Shown: positions 8,731 through 19,812, numbered from the stretch's first letter. The stretch: 32,942 bases of DNA from Comamonas_F sp047606565 (GCA_047606565.1 JASGEH010000014.1:1-32942), one strand, 5' to 3'. Notes: generated by a model not told the origin, from the letters alone. Translations and numbers: made by a program.

Positions 8731-8985
8731 ATGGCCTTGATGATTACCGACGAATGCATCAACTGCGACGTCTGCGAGCCCGAGTGCCCGAACGAGGCGA
8801 TCTACATGGGCGAGATGATCTACGAGATCCACCCGGACAAATGCACCGAGTGCGTGGGCCATTTCGACGAGCCGCAGTGCGTGCAGGTCTGCCCGGTCGA
8901 GTGCATCCCGGTCCACCCCGAGCACGTCGAGGACCGCGAGACGCTCTACCAGAAGTACCTGCGGCTGCAGTCCGCCGCGGCCTGA
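8731..8985 (+). CDS. YfhL-family 2[4Fe-4S] ferredoxin
   Basis: 84 residues. The ATG at 8731 has GGAGG at 8719-8723, 7 nt upstream. Cluster ligands are visible: Cys9, 12, 15 and 19 (C-x2-C-x2-C-x3-C-P), and Cys38, 41, 50 and 54 (C-x2-C-x8-C-x3-C-P) with Cys58 available. The long spacing between the second and third cysteines of the second motif and the C-terminal helix are typical of the YfhL/AlvinFd type, a small soluble low-potential electron carrier. Partners are not known from context. GATAAT at 8671-8676 could be a -10 element, without a clear -35. It is followed by 73 bp and then the convergent end of secA. Confidence 0.93.
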   Translation: MALMITDECINCDVCEPECPNEAIYMGEMIYEIHPDKCTECVGHFDEPQCVQVCPVECIPVHPEHVEDRETLYQKYLRLQSAAA

Positions 8986-9058
8986 GAACAGGTTCTGAGC
9001 CGCGGGGCGCAGGCCGCCGTGGCGGCCCGGCGCGCAAGGCGCCCAAAAGCTCAGGCGT

Positions 9059-11827
<2,769 letters not shown>

Positions 11828-12066
11828 GAAAATCATGCCCCTTCGGCGCCCGCTGACGCGGCTCGCCAGGGCGACGTCCTTCTACTGAGTTCTCGATGCG
11901 AATGGCGCCCGCCGCGGCTCTGGCGGCCCTGCGCGGCCCGGTTCCAGCCATGGGATGGCGGCGGAAACCGGCAGGCGCGAAGGTTGCGGGCGAATCGGAC
12001 ATTCTACCCACAGGGCATGCAGGCCGCGCCCGGCGATAATGCGGGCAACACCCCCAGTCTTTCCCC

Positions 12067-12378
12067 ATGCACCGCAGCCACCACCCCCTGTCCATCCAGC
12101 AGGCCATGAGCCACGCGCCCGGGCTGGCCCGGCTGGCCGAGCTGGCCCAGGCCTCCAGCGGGCGGCTGCGGCTGATCGAGCCGCTCATCCCGCCCATGCT
12201 GCGCCCGCACGTGCAGGCCGGGCCGCTGGACGGCGAGGCCTGGTGCCTGCTGGTCAGCAGCAACGCCGTCGCGGCCAAGCTGCGCCAGTTGTTGCCGGCC
12301 TTCGAGGCCCACCTGCGCAGCAAGGGCTGGCCCTGCTCGGCCATCCGCCTGCGCGTGCGGCTGCCCGGGCGCGGCTGA
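12067..12378 (+). CDS. DciA-like / DUF721-family protein
   Basis: 103 residues. The central L-R-P-H-V-Q-A-G region, W-C-L-L-V, N-A-V-A-A-K-L-R-Q-L-L-P and the final I-R-L-R-V-R resemble the short DUF721 proteins found beside secA in beta- and gammaproteobacteria. DciA of this family helps load the replicative helicase DnaB where phage-type DnaC is absent. The protein is short and the resemblance is by eye. The ATG at 12067 has no good Shine-Dalgarno; the next ATG is 14 codons on (12109). GATAAT at 12035-12040 may be a -10 element. It could also be a DUF721 paralogue with a different role. Confidence 0.65.
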   Translation: MHRSHHPLSIQQAMSHAPGLARLAELAQASSGRLRLIEPLIPPMLRPHVQAGPLDGEAWCLLVSSNAVAAKLRQLLPAFEAHLRSKGWPCSAIRLRVRLPGRG

Positions 12379-12387
12379 GGGGCTGAA

Positions 12388-12411
12388 AAACCAAGAAACC
12401 GAGAAACCGAG
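12388..12411. repeat. Three 8-nt tandem units
   Basis: AAACCAAG followed by two exact copies of AAACCGAG, just after the DciA-like stop. A-rich, low-complexity. No function visible. Confidence 0.6.
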
Positions 12412-12428
12412 AGGCTGAGAATTAGGCA

Positions 12429-12452
12429 CAAAAAAACCGCCCGAAGGCGGTT
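12429..12452 (-). terminator. Rho-independent terminator downstream of rpsT (probably bidirectional)
   Basis: On the minus strand AACCGCC, loop TTCG, GGCGGTT form a 7-bp stem capped by a stable UUCG tetraloop and followed by a T-run (12429-12434 read backwards). On the plus strand the same stem is followed by a T-rich stretch (12451-12463), so it may also end transcripts of the DciA-like gene. Confidence 0.88.
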
Positions 12453-12489
12453 GTCTTGTTTTTGCTGGCAGCGCACCCGGTTCAAACAG

Positions 12490-12509
12490 CGGGGCGGACG
12501 TCCGCCCCG
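12490..12509. repeat. Perfect 20-bp palindrome downstream of rpsT
   Basis: CGGGGCGGAC followed by its exact reverse complement GTCCGCCCCG, lying 27 bp after the rpsT stop and before the main terminator. On the plus strand GTGCGGGTTTTT follows. It would fold as a strong GC hairpin in either transcript; it may be an additional terminator, a 3'-end stabiliser or a protein site. Confidence 0.8.
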
Positions 12510-12535
12510 TGCGGGTTTTTGCCTGGAGGGAAGCC

Positions 12536-12835
12536 TCAGGCGGCGGCTTGGGCCAAGGCCTTGACCTTGGCAGCCAGGCGGCTCTTGTCGCGAGCGGCCT
12601 TGTTCTTGTGGAAGATGCCCTTGTCGGCGATGCTGTCGATGACGCTCTGGGCCTTGGCGAACAGTTCGGTCGCCTTGGTCTTGTCGCCGGCCACGACGGC
12701 CTTCTCGACGTTCTTCACGAAGGTGCGGTACTTGGAACGCAGCGAGGTGTTGGCGGCGTTGAGCTTGACGTCCTGGCGTGCGCGTTTGCGGCCGGATGCC
12801 AGGCGGGGGTTCTTTTTCTTGGGCTTGGTTGCCAT
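12536..12835 (-). CDS. rpsT: 30S ribosomal protein S20
   Basis: 99 residues, very basic, beginning M-A-T-K-P-K-K-K-N-P-R-L-A-S-G-R-K-R-A-R. It shows the family's K-Y-R-T-F-V-K-N and H-K-N-K-A-A-R-x-K-S-R-L segments. S20 binds 16S rRNA and is a primary assembly protein of the small subunit. The ATG at 12835 has AAAGGA upstream on the minus strand. The transcript is single-gene: upstream is the divergent murJ, downstream a palindrome and a strong terminator. Confidence 0.98.
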   Translation of the reverse strand: MATKPKKKNPRLASGRKRARQDVKLNAANTSLRSKYRTFVKNVEKAVVAGDKTKATELFAKAQSVIDSIADKGIFHKNKAARDKSRLAAKVKALAQAAA

Positions 12836-12955
12836 GTTCTTGATCCTTTAAGGGTTTGAGGATGATGCCAGCAAAACCCGGCATTCTACCACCGTGGCGC
12901 CGAATGGCCCAGGGCCTGGCACGAGGCGCGTGCAGTCTGGCTACACTCAGCGCCC

Positions 12956-14521
12956 GTGAGCCTCTTCAAATCCGCATCCACCGTCTCGCTGTTCACCCTG
13001 CTGTCGCGCATCACGGGCCTGGCCCGCGAGCTGCTGATGGCCTCGGCGTTCGGCGCCAGCGCGCTGACCGACGCCTTCAACGTCGCCTTCCGCATTCCCA
13101 ACCTGTTCCGGCGCCTGTTCGCCGAGGGCGCGTTCAGCCAGGCCTTCGTGCCGGTGCTGGCGGCCAGCCGGGCCACCGGCACCGAGGCGCAGACGCGCCA
13201 CCTGATTGACCAGGTGGCCACGGTGCTGGCCTGGGTGCTGGTCGGCGTCAGCGTGCTGGGCATCCTGGCGTCGCCGCTGATGGTGTGGCTGCTGGCCAGC
13301 GGCCTGCGGCAGACCGCGCACGGCTACGACGCGGCGGTGTTGATGACGCGGCTGATGTTTCCCTACATCGCCTGCATGTCGCTGGTGGCGCTGGCCGCGG
13401 CGGTGCTCAACACCTGGCGGCATTTCGTGGTGCCGGCGGCCACGCCGGTGCTGCTCAACGTGTGCATGATCGCGGCGGCCTGGCTGGGTGCGCCGCTGTT
13501 CGCGCGCTGGGGGATCGAGCCGATCTACGCGATGGCCGCCGGCGTCATGTTGGGCGGCGTGCTGCAACTGGCGGTCCAGGTGCCGGCCCTGCGCCGCCTG
13601 GGCCTGCTGCCGCGGCTGGGCCTGAGCCCGGGGCGGCTGCGCGCGGCCTGGCGCGACGCGGCCACGCAGCACGTGCTCAAGCTCATGCTGCCGGCCTTGC
13701 TGGGGGTGAGCGTGGCGCAGATCTCGCTCATCATCAACACCCAGATCGCCTCCTACCTGGGCCCGGGCAGCGTGAGCTGGCTGTCCTATGCCGACCGGCT
13801 GATGGAGTTCCCGACCGCCATGCTGGGCGTGGCGCTGGGCGTGGTGCTGATGCCGCAGCTCTCGGCCGCGCGTGCCAGCGGCGACGACGCGCAGTATTCG
13901 GGCATGCTCGACTGGGGCCTGCGGCTGGTGGTGTTGCTGGCCGTGCCGTGCGCGGTCGGGCTGCTGGCCTTCGCCCAGCCGCTGGTGGCGGTGCTCTACC
14001 ACTATGGCGCCTTCGCCGATCGCGACGTGGGGCAGGTGGCGCTGGCGCTGTCGGGCTATGGCGTGGGGCTGCTGGGCCTGGTGGCGATCAAGGTGCTGGC
14101 GCCGGGCTTCTACGCCAACCAGGACATCCGCACGCCGGTGCGCATCGCCGTCGCGGTGCTGGCCTTGACGCAGCTCTTCAACGTGCTGCTGGTGCCCCGG
14201 CTGGGCCACGCCGGGTTGGCGCTGTCGATCGGGCTGGGCGCGATGGTCAACGCGGGCTGCTTGCTGGTGGGCCTGCTGCGCCGGAGCCTGTACCAGCCAC
14301 GGCCGGGCTGGGCGCCGTTCACCCTGCGCATCGTGGTCGCCAACGTGGCGCTGGCCGCGGCCCTGGTGTGGGCGGCGGGCGCGGTAGACTGGGTGGCGTG
14401 GCGCGCCCAGCCCTGGAGCCGCGTGGGCTTGCTGGGCGCCATACTGGCGGTGGCGGCCTGCGGGTATTTCGTGGTGCTGGCGGCTACCGGATTGAAGCTG
14501 CGACAACTATTCAGGAGATGA
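12956..14521 (+). CDS. murJ: Lipid II flippase MurJ
   Basis: 521 residues with about 14 membrane helices, of the MOP exporter superfamily. It flips undecaprenyl-linked peptidoglycan precursor across the inner membrane. The first helix shows S-R-I-T-G-L-A-R-E, followed by D-A-F-x-V-A-F-R-I-P-N-L-F-R-R-L-F-A-E-G, which is highly diagnostic, with G-A-F-S-Q-A-F-V-P-V just after. The start is GTG at 12956, at the point where similarity to MurJ begins. It is divergent from rpsT, the usual betaproteobacterial arrangement. Its stop lies in an ATGA overlap with a possible start of the SirB1-like gene, so the two are probably co-translated. Confidence 0.97.
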   Translation: MSLFKSASTVSLFTLLSRITGLARELLMASAFGASALTDAFNVAFRIPNLFRRLFAEGAFSQAFVPVLAASRATGTEAQTRHLIDQVATVLAWVLVGVSVLGILASPLMVWLLASGLRQTAHGYDAAVLMTRLMFPYIACMSLVALAAAVLNTWRHFVVPAATPVLLNVCMIAAAWLGAPLFARWGIEPIYAMAAGVMLGGVLQLAVQVPALRRLGLLPRLGLSPGRLRAAWRDAATQHVLKLMLPALLGVSVAQISLIINTQIASYLGPGSVSWLSYADRLMEFPTAMLGVALGVVLMPQLSAARASGDDAQYSGMLDWGLRLVVLLAVPCAVGLLAFAQPLVAVLYHYGAFADRDVGQVALALSGYGVGLLGLVAIKVLAPGFYANQDIRTPVRIAVAVLALTQLFNVLLVPRLGHAGLALSIGLGAMVNAGCLLVGLLRRSLYQPRPGWAPFTLRIVVANVALAAALVWAAGAVDWVAWRAQPWSRVGLLGAILAVAACGYFVVLAATGLKLRQLFRR

Positions 14522-14529
14522 GCCGCCCC

Positions 14530-15396
14530 ATGAACTCCCTGTATCTCTCGGCGCCGTCCCCGCTGGAGTATTTCTCGACACTGGTGCAGGCCGACGATGC
14601 CTTGCCGCTGCTCGAAGCGGCCATCGCGATCGCGCAGGACGAGTACCCGGAGCTCGACATCCAGCAGGTGCTGGGCGACGTCGATCAGCTGCTCGCGCGC
14701 CTGAAGCGCCGGCTGGCGCCGGATGCCAGCCCGGTCCAGCGGCTGCGCCTGCTCAACCAGTTCTTTTTCCGCGAGCTGGGCTTCGGTGGCAACGTCAACC
14801 ACTACTACGATCCCGACAACAGCTACATCAACGTGGTGCTGCGCACGCGTCGCGGCATTCCGGTCACGCTGGCGCTGATCTGGCTAGAACTGGCCCAGGG
14901 CCTGGGGCTGCCGGCCTCGGGGGTGTCGTTTCCCGGGCATTTCATGGTCAAGGTCAGTCTCGCCAAGGGGCAGGTCGTGATCGATCCCTTCACCGGCCAG
15001 TCGCTCAGCCGAGAGGAACTGGCCGAGCGCCTGCTGCCGGTGCGGCGCGGCCAGCCGGTCGCTGGCAGCGAGGGCGAGGGCGAGGCCGAACTGCCGCTCG
15101 CGCTGTTCCTGCGCAGCGCGGCGCCGCGCGATGTGCTGATGCGCATGCTGGGCAACCTCAAGGAAATCCACCAGGCGCAACGCGACTGGCACCGGCTGGT
15201 GGCGGTGCTTGACCGCATGCTGGTGCTGAAGCCCGAGCACTGGCCCGGCTACCGCGACCGCGGCCTGGCCCGGGCCGAACTGGGCCACCTGGACCTGGCA
15301 CTGGCTGACCTGGAGGCCTACATGGCCCACGCGCCGCACGCCGAGGACGGCGAAGCGGTCGCCATCCGGCTGCAATCGCTGCGCCAGGGCTTGTAA
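14530..15396 (+). CDS. SirB1-family protein (transglutaminase-like fold plus TPR)
   Basis: 288 residues from the ATG at 14530; an in-frame ATG at 14518 overlaps the murJ stop. AGGAG at 14513-14517 abuts the earlier ATG but lies 12 nt before 14530, which favours the later start. The middle has F-G-G-N-x-N-H-Y-Y-D-P-x-N-S-Y-I-N and R-R-G-I-P-V-T-L-A-L-I-W, typical of the SirB1/COG2912 family. Next comes F-P-G-H-F-M-V-K and an I-D-P-F-x-G motif. The C-terminal 100 residues look TPR-like. The family resembles transglutaminases, but enzyme activity is generally not established. Function unknown; coupled to murJ. Confidence 0.85.
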   Translation: MNSLYLSAPSPLEYFSTLVQADDALPLLEAAIAIAQDEYPELDIQQVLGDVDQLLARLKRRLAPDASPVQRLRLLNQFFFRELGFGGNVNHYYDPDNSYINVVLRTRRGIPVTLALIWLELAQGLGLPASGVSFPGHFMVKVSLAKGQVVIDPFTGQSLSREELAERLLPVRRGQPVAGSEGEGEAELPLALFLRSAAPRDVLMRMLGNLKEIHQAQRDWHRLVAVLDRMLVLKPEHWPGYRDRGLARAELGHLDLALADLEAYMAHAPHAEDGEAVAIRLQSLRQGL

Positions 15397-15527
15397 AGAT
15401 TTTTGGCTCCGGAGCCCGCCGGGCTGGAACCTGTTCGGGCCCGCCGCACTCCAACCCTGGCAGTCGCGTGATTTCCACGCCAACAGTCCAGGGGATGTTC
15501 CCCCGGGGAATTTCAATGGAGCCGACC

Positions 15528-15989
15528 ATGAAAATGTCTCGACACCTCACGCTGGCGCTGGCCGCCGCGCTTTTGGCGGGCAGTGGCGCCACCCTGGCGC
15601 AGTCCTACGATTCCGATCGCCCGGGCTTCGACCGGCGCGACCATGACGAGCGGCGCTACCACGACGACCGGCGCGGCCCGTCCCGGACGGAGTATCGCGG
15701 CTCGCCGCGCCACGACGGCTATCGCGAGACGCCGCGCTATGTCTATCGGGATGTTCCACCGCCACGCTACGTCTATCGCGACGACGGCTACCCCGGCCCC
15801 CGCTTCTACGCCGGCGGCCGCCTGCCGCGCGACTACCGCAGCCACTATTACGTGGTGGACCGCTGGCGCGATTACCCGCGCCTGTCGCCGCCGCCGCGCG
15901 GCTACCACTGGGTGCAGTCGGGCACGGACTTCGCGCTGGTGGCGATTGCCACGGGGGTGATCGCCTCGGTCATCCTCAACAGCCAGTGA
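15528..15989 (+). CDS. RcnB-family periplasmic protein
   Basis: 153 residues from the ATG at 15528, which has GGAG six nt upstream; two earlier in-frame starts (15468 and 15516) are less likely. A signal peptide covers residues 1-24. The mature N-terminal half is rich in Arg, Asp, His and Tyr, with tandem R-Y-V-Y-R-D segments. The C-terminal half has the RcnB pattern L-P-x-x-Y-R, Y-V-V-D-x-W, L-x-x-P-P-x-G-Y-x-W-V, then a hydrophobic tail. RcnB of E. coli is a periplasmic modulator of nickel/cobalt homeostasis; metal binding here is only suggested by the His/Asp content. The upstream spacer contains the arms TTCCCC/GGGGAA at 15498-15510. No metal exporter gene is adjacent. Confidence 0.8.
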   Translation: MKMSRHLTLALAAALLAGSGATLAQSYDSDRPGFDRRDHDERRYHDDRRGPSRTEYRGSPRHDGYRETPRYVYRDVPPPRYVYRDDGYPGPRFYAGGRLPRDYRSHYYVVDRWRDYPRLSPPPRGYHWVQSGTDFALVAIATGVIASVILNSQ

Positions 15990-16023
15990 GCAAGCGGCCG
16001 TCCCGGCCGCCCCAGCCGCCGGA

Positions 16024-16944
16024 TCAGCTCAGCACGACCGAGCTCAAGCGCCGGCGGTAGGTCGCCACCGTCGGGTCCTGCGGCGGGATCTGGCCTTCGG
16101 CCACCTTCACCGGCGCGGGCTCGATGATCTCCAGCACCGAGATATAGGTCTTGCGCGCGGCCTCGTCGTTCCAACTGCGGTCGCGCATCAGGATTTCGAG
16201 CAGTTCGTCCATCGCCTGCGTCCACTGCTGCTGCGCGATGAAGGTCTGCGCCAGCGCGAAGCGCGCCTCGAAGTCGCGCCGGTTGGCGGCGATGCGCGCC
16301 TGCAGCGTCGCGGCGTCCTGCGCCTGGCCGGTGGTGTTGGCCGCGTAGTCGCGCGCGTCGATCCAGGCCTGGATGGCGGCGAAGCGGCGGTCCAGCGCCA
16401 CCTTGGGCAGCACGGGCGCGAACGCCACCTTGGCGTCGTCGTCGCGGCCGAGCTGCAGCAGCAGCTTGAGGTAGTCGAAGCGCGCCGTGTCGTTGGCCGG
16501 GTCGGTCGCCACGGCCTGCTGCAGGCGCTCCAGTGCTGACTCGGTATCGCCCTCGGCCAGGGCCTCCTGCGCGATCTGCTCGTCTTCCAGCGCCGCAGCC
16601 TCTTCCTCGGAGGCGACGTGCTTGTCGAGGAACTCGCGTACCTGCGCGGCCGGCAGCGCGCCGACGAAGCCGTCGATGGGCTGGCCGTCCTTGAACAGCA
16701 CGCAAAACGGAATGCTGCGCACGCCGAACATCTGGCTGAGTTGCTGCGAGATCTGCGGCACCTTGTCGGCGTCGAGCTTGGCCAGGAGGAAGCGACCGGC
16801 GTATTCGGCCTCGAGCTGTTCGAGCACCGGGCCCAATTGCTTGCACGGGCCGCACCATTCGGCCCAGATGTCGAGCAGGACCGGCGTGTGTGCCGAGGCT
16901 TCGATCAGTTCGGCCTGGAAGTTGTCTAGGGTGATGTCTATCAT
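16024..16944 (-). CDS. cnoX: CnoX/YbbN-like thioredoxin with C-terminal TPR domain
   Basis: 306 residues. The N-terminal thioredoxin domain (1-110) has W-C-G-P-C-K with Cys31 and Cys34, and the cis-proline in R-S-I-P-F-C. A helical TPR region covers about 120-285. E. coli CnoX is a chaperedoxin that protects proteins from hypochlorous-acid stress and passes them to DnaK or GroEL; it lacks a redox-active CxxC. This protein keeps a full CGPC site and may therefore also act as a reductase, as reported for some other members. The ATG at 16944 has AGGAC upstream. Monocistronic: it is divergent from purE and convergent with the RcnB-like gene. Confidence 0.9.
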   Translation of the reverse strand: MIDITLDNFQAELIEASAHTPVLLDIWAEWCGPCKQLGPVLEQLEAEYAGRFLLAKLDADKVPQISQQLSQMFGVRSIPFCVLFKDGQPIDGFVGALPAAQVREFLDKHVASEEEAAALEDEQIAQEALAEGDTESALERLQQAVATDPANDTARFDYLKLLLQLGRDDDAKVAFAPVLPKVALDRRFAAIQAWIDARDYAANTTGQAQDAATLQARIAANRRDFEARFALAQTFIAQQQWTQAMDELLEILMRDRSWNDEAARKTYISVLEIIEPAPVKVAEGQIPPQDPTVATYRRRLSSVVLS

Positions 16945-17072
16945 GTTCGGGTCCTGCGGGTTGGGCTGCGGGCGCGGCGGGCGGGCCGGTCAGGCCGGTA
17001 TTGTGCCGCTGGCGGTCATGAAGGCCGCCAGGCCTGGTCGTCATAATTGAGGGCAGCCCTTAAAATTCCAAC

Positions 17073-17567
17073 ATGAACCACCCCCAAATTGGCGTCGTCA
17101 TGGGTTCCAGCAGCGACTGGGACACCCTGCAGCACGCCGTCCAGATCCTCGAACAGTTCGGCATCGCCCACGAAGCGCGGGTCGTCTCCGCCCACCGCAT
17201 GCCCGACGACATGTTCCGCTACGCCGAACAGGCCGCCGACCGGGGCCTGCAGGCCATCATCGCGGGCGCGGGCGGCGCGGCCCACCTGCCCGGCATGCTG
17301 GCGGCCAAGACCGTGGTGCCGGTGCTCGGCGTTCCGGTGGCCAGCCGCCACCTGCAGGGCGTCGACTCGCTGCACTCCATCGTGCAGATGCCCAAGGGCA
17401 TTCCGGTGGCCACCTTCGCCATCGGCGCGGCCGGCGCGGCCAACGCGGCGCTGTTCGCCGTGGCGCTGCTGGCCAGCCACGACGCCGATCTGCGCGCCCG
17501 GCTGCAGGCCTTCCGCGAGCAGCAGACCGAAGTCGCGCGCGCCATGACGCTGCCCCCGACTGCCTGA
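17073..17567 (+). CDS. purE: N5-carboxyaminoimidazole ribonucleotide mutase
   Basis: 164 residues, normal length for class I PurE. It moves the carboxylate of N5-CAIR to give CAIR in purine synthesis and works with PurK. The G-S-S-S-D-W motif is at 11-16, S-A-H-R-M-P-D at 39-45 with catalytic His41, and G-A-G-G-A-A-H-L-P-G-M near 66-76. The upstream spacer contains CATAAT at 17042-17047, a possible -10. It is followed by purK after 21 bp, and the pair is certainly an operon. Confidence 0.98.
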   Translation: MNHPQIGVVMGSSSDWDTLQHAVQILEQFGIAHEARVVSAHRMPDDMFRYAEQAADRGLQAIIAGAGGAAHLPGMLAAKTVVPVLGVPVASRHLQGVDSLHSIVQMPKGIPVATFAIGAAGAANAALFAVALLASHDADLRARLQAFREQQTEVARAMTLPPTA

Positions 17568-17588
17568 CCTCCTGACCTTCCGACTGCC

Positions 17589-18755
17589 ATGAGCCAGTTC
17601 CCCCTCCTTCCCGGCGCCACCCTCGGCGTGATGGGCGGCGGCCAGTTGGGCCGCATGTTCGTGCACGAGGCCCAGCGCATGGGCTACCGCACCGTGGTGC
17701 TCGAACCCGATGCCGCCAGCCCGGCCGGCCTGGTCAGCCACGAGCACATCCGCGCCGCCTACGACGACGCCGCGGCGCTGGATCGACTGGCGGCGCAGAG
17801 CGCGGCCATCACCACCGAATTCGAGAACGTGCCGGCGCCGGCCCTGCAGGCGCTCGCGCGTAGCGTGCCGGTCGCCCCGGCCGCCGAGGCGGTCGCCATC
17901 GCCCAGGACCGGGCGCTGGAGAAAGCCCATTTCGTGCGCTGCGGTGTGCCCTGCGCCCCGCACGCGGTGATCGAATCGGCGGCCCAGCTCGACGCCGTGG
18001 CCGACGATTTGCTGCCCGGCATTCTGAAGACCGCGCGCCTGGGCTACGACGGCAAGGGCCAGGTGCGCGTGGCCACGCGCGAGGCCTTGCGCGCCGCCTG
18101 GGCGCAGCTCGGCGGCGTGCCCTGCGTGTTGGAGAAGATGCTGCCGCTGGCCGCCGAGTGCTCGGTGGTCGTCGCGCGCGGCGCCGACGGGCAGGCGGTC
18201 AACCTGCCGGTGCAGCGCAATCTGCACCGCGACGGCATCCTGGCGGTGACCGAAGTGCCCGCGCGCGACCTGCCGCCGGCGCTGGCGGGCCAGGCCGTCG
18301 CCGCGGCGCGTGCGATCGCCGAGGGCATCGGCTATGTGGGCGTGCTGTGCGTGGAGTTCTTCGTGCTGGCCGACGGCAGCCTGGTGGTCAACGAGATGGC
18401 GCCGCGCCCGCACAACAGCGGCCACTACAGCCAGGATGCCTGCGACGTCTCGCAGTTCGAGCTGCAGGTGCGCACGCTCGCCGGCCTGCCGTTGGTGCAG
18501 CCGCGCCAGCACAGCCCGGCCATCATGCTCAACCTGCTGGGCGACCTGTGGTTCCGAGGCGGCGAGGACGGCGCGCGCGAGCCCGACTGGTCCGCCGTGC
18601 TGGCGCTGCCGGGCACCCACCTGCACCTCTACGGCAAGACCGAGGCGCGCGCGGGCCGCAAGATGGGCCACCTCAACATCACCGGCGCGGATGCCGCGCA
18701 GGTGCGCGGGACGGCGCTCCAGGCCGCCGCCATCCTGGGCATCGCGCCTTTCTGA
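17589..18755 (+). CDS. purK: N5-carboxyaminoimidazole ribonucleotide synthase
   Basis: 388 residues. It uses ATP and bicarbonate to carboxylate AIR, making the PurE substrate. An N-terminal nucleotide-binding motif G-V-M-G-G-G-Q-L-G-R-M comes first. The ATP-grasp middle shows K-T-A-R-L-G-Y-D-G-K-G-Q, and the catalytic region N-E-M-A-P-R-P-H-N-S-G-H-Y-S is complete. The C-terminus has G-K-x-E-A-R-A-G-R-K-M-G-H-L-N. The start is the ATG at 17589. It is the second gene of purE-purK-Sua5, with about 40 bp to the next start. Confidence 0.98.
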   Translation: MSQFPLLPGATLGVMGGGQLGRMFVHEAQRMGYRTVVLEPDAASPAGLVSHEHIRAAYDDAAALDRLAAQSAAITTEFENVPAPALQALARSVPVAPAAEAVAIAQDRALEKAHFVRCGVPCAPHAVIESAAQLDAVADDLLPGILKTARLGYDGKGQVRVATREALRAAWAQLGGVPCVLEKMLPLAAECSVVVARGADGQAVNLPVQRNLHRDGILAVTEVPARDLPPALAGQAVAAARAIAEGIGYVGVLCVEFFVLADGSLVVNEMAPRPHNSGHYSQDACDVSQFELQVRTLAGLPLVQPRQHSPAIMLNLLGDLWFRGGEDGAREPDWSAVLALPGTHLHLYGKTEARAGRKMGHLNITGADAAQVRGTALQAAAILGIAPF

Positions 18756-18795
18756 TGCGCGAGTCCGCCATGCTGCGCACCCAGGAAGGCCGCCC

Positions 18796-19812
18796 GTGAT
18801 CCGCCCCGGAAGCGACCCCGAGGCCATCGCGCTGGCGGCCCGCGCGCTGGCCGCCGGCGAGCTGATCGGCCTGCCGACCGAAACCGTCTACGGTCTGGCC
18901 GCCGACGCCAGCAGCGACGCGGCGGTGGCCAAGGTCTACGCCGCCAAGAAGCGTCCGGCCGACCACCCGCTGATCGTCCACGTGACCGATGCCGCGCGCG
19001 TGCCCGAATTCGCACGCGAAGTGCCGGACTTCGCCCAACGCCTGATCGACGCCTTCTGGCCCGGTCCGCTGACGCTGATCCTGCCGCGCCGCCCGGACGT
19101 GGCGGCGGCGGCGGCTGGCGGGCAGGACTCCATCGGGCTGCGCTGCCCGGCGCACCCGGTGGCGCAGGCCATTCTGGCGGCCGCCTGGCGCGACGGCGTG
19201 CATGGCGTGGCCGCGCCCAGCGCCAACCGCTTCGGCCGCGTCAGCCCCACCACCGCCCAGCACGTGACGGACGAGCTGGGTGCCCGCCTGCTGGTGATCG
19301 ACGGTGGCGCCTGCGACGTGGGCATCGAATCGACCATCGTCGATTGCACGCGCGGCCTGCCCGTGCTGCTGCGCCCGGGTGTGCTCGACCGTGCCGCGCT
19401 CGATGCCGCTGCCGGCGTTGCCCTGCACGACCGCGACGACCCGCAACTGAAACAGGCCGCGCCGCGCGCCTCGGGCACGCTGGCCTCGCACTACGCGCCT
19501 TCGGCGCGCGTCACGCTGATGGACGCGGACGAACTGGCCGGCGCCCTGGCCAGCCTGGCCGAGCAGGTCGTGCGGATGCCGGGACAGCCGCTGCCCGCCC
19601 TCTACGCGCGCGCGCCGCTGCATCGGCCCGAGGGCTGCGCGGGCCTGGTCATTCGACGCATGCCCGATGGCGCCGAGGCCGTGGCGCACGAACTGTTTGC
19701 GGTGCTGCGCGAACTCGATGCGCTGAACGTCGCCGGCATCTGGATCGAACGCCCGCCGGCCGATGCCGCCTGGGACGGCGTGCGCGATCGCCTGCAGCGC
19801 GCGGCGGCCTGA
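18796..19812 (+). CDS. tsaC: Threonylcarbamoyl-AMP synthase, Sua5 type
   Basis: 338 residues. The start is GTG at 18796, with AGGAAGG at 18783-18789 six nt before it; the frame is open upstream only as a shadow of purK. The YrdC domain (about 10-205) has P-T-E-T-V-Y-G-L at 27-34, K-K-R-P-A-D-H-P-L at 51-59, and S-A-N-R-F-G-R-V-S-P-T. A C-terminal Sua5 domain follows a linker with S-H-Y-A-P, making this the long Sua5 form rather than the short TsaC. It makes threonylcarbamoyl-AMP for the t6A37 modification of ANN-decoding tRNAs. It is co-oriented with and close behind purK. Confidence 0.95.
   Translation: MIRPGSDPEAIALAARALAAGELIGLPTETVYGLAADASSDAAVAKVYAAKKRPADHPLIVHVTDAARVPEFAREVPDFAQRLIDAFWPGPLTLILPRRPDVAAAAAGGQDSIGLRCPAHPVAQAILAAAWRDGVHGVAAPSANRFGRVSPTTAQHVTDELGARLLVIDGGACDVGIESTIVDCTRGLPVLLRPGVLDRAALDAAAGVALHDRDDPQLKQAAPRASGTLASHYAPSARVTLMDADELAGALASLAEQVVRMPGQPLPALYARAPLHRPEGCAGLVIRRMPDGAEAVAHELFAVLRELDALNVAGIWIERPPADAAWDGVRDRLQRAAA

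Noticed and set aside
12947..14506. Minus-strand frame of about 520 codons opposite murJ, rich in Gln, His and Arg
   Set aside because: Antisense shadow; amino-acid bias reflects the murJ codons, and MurJ motifs are on the plus strand.
15407..15418. Palindrome GGCTCCGGAGCC after the SirB1-like gene as a terminator
   Set aside because: No T-run follows it on either strand; the T-run precedes it on the plus strand.
17016..18827. Minus-strand frame of about 600 codons across purE and purK
   Set aside because: Antisense shadow of two recognisable plus-strand genes.
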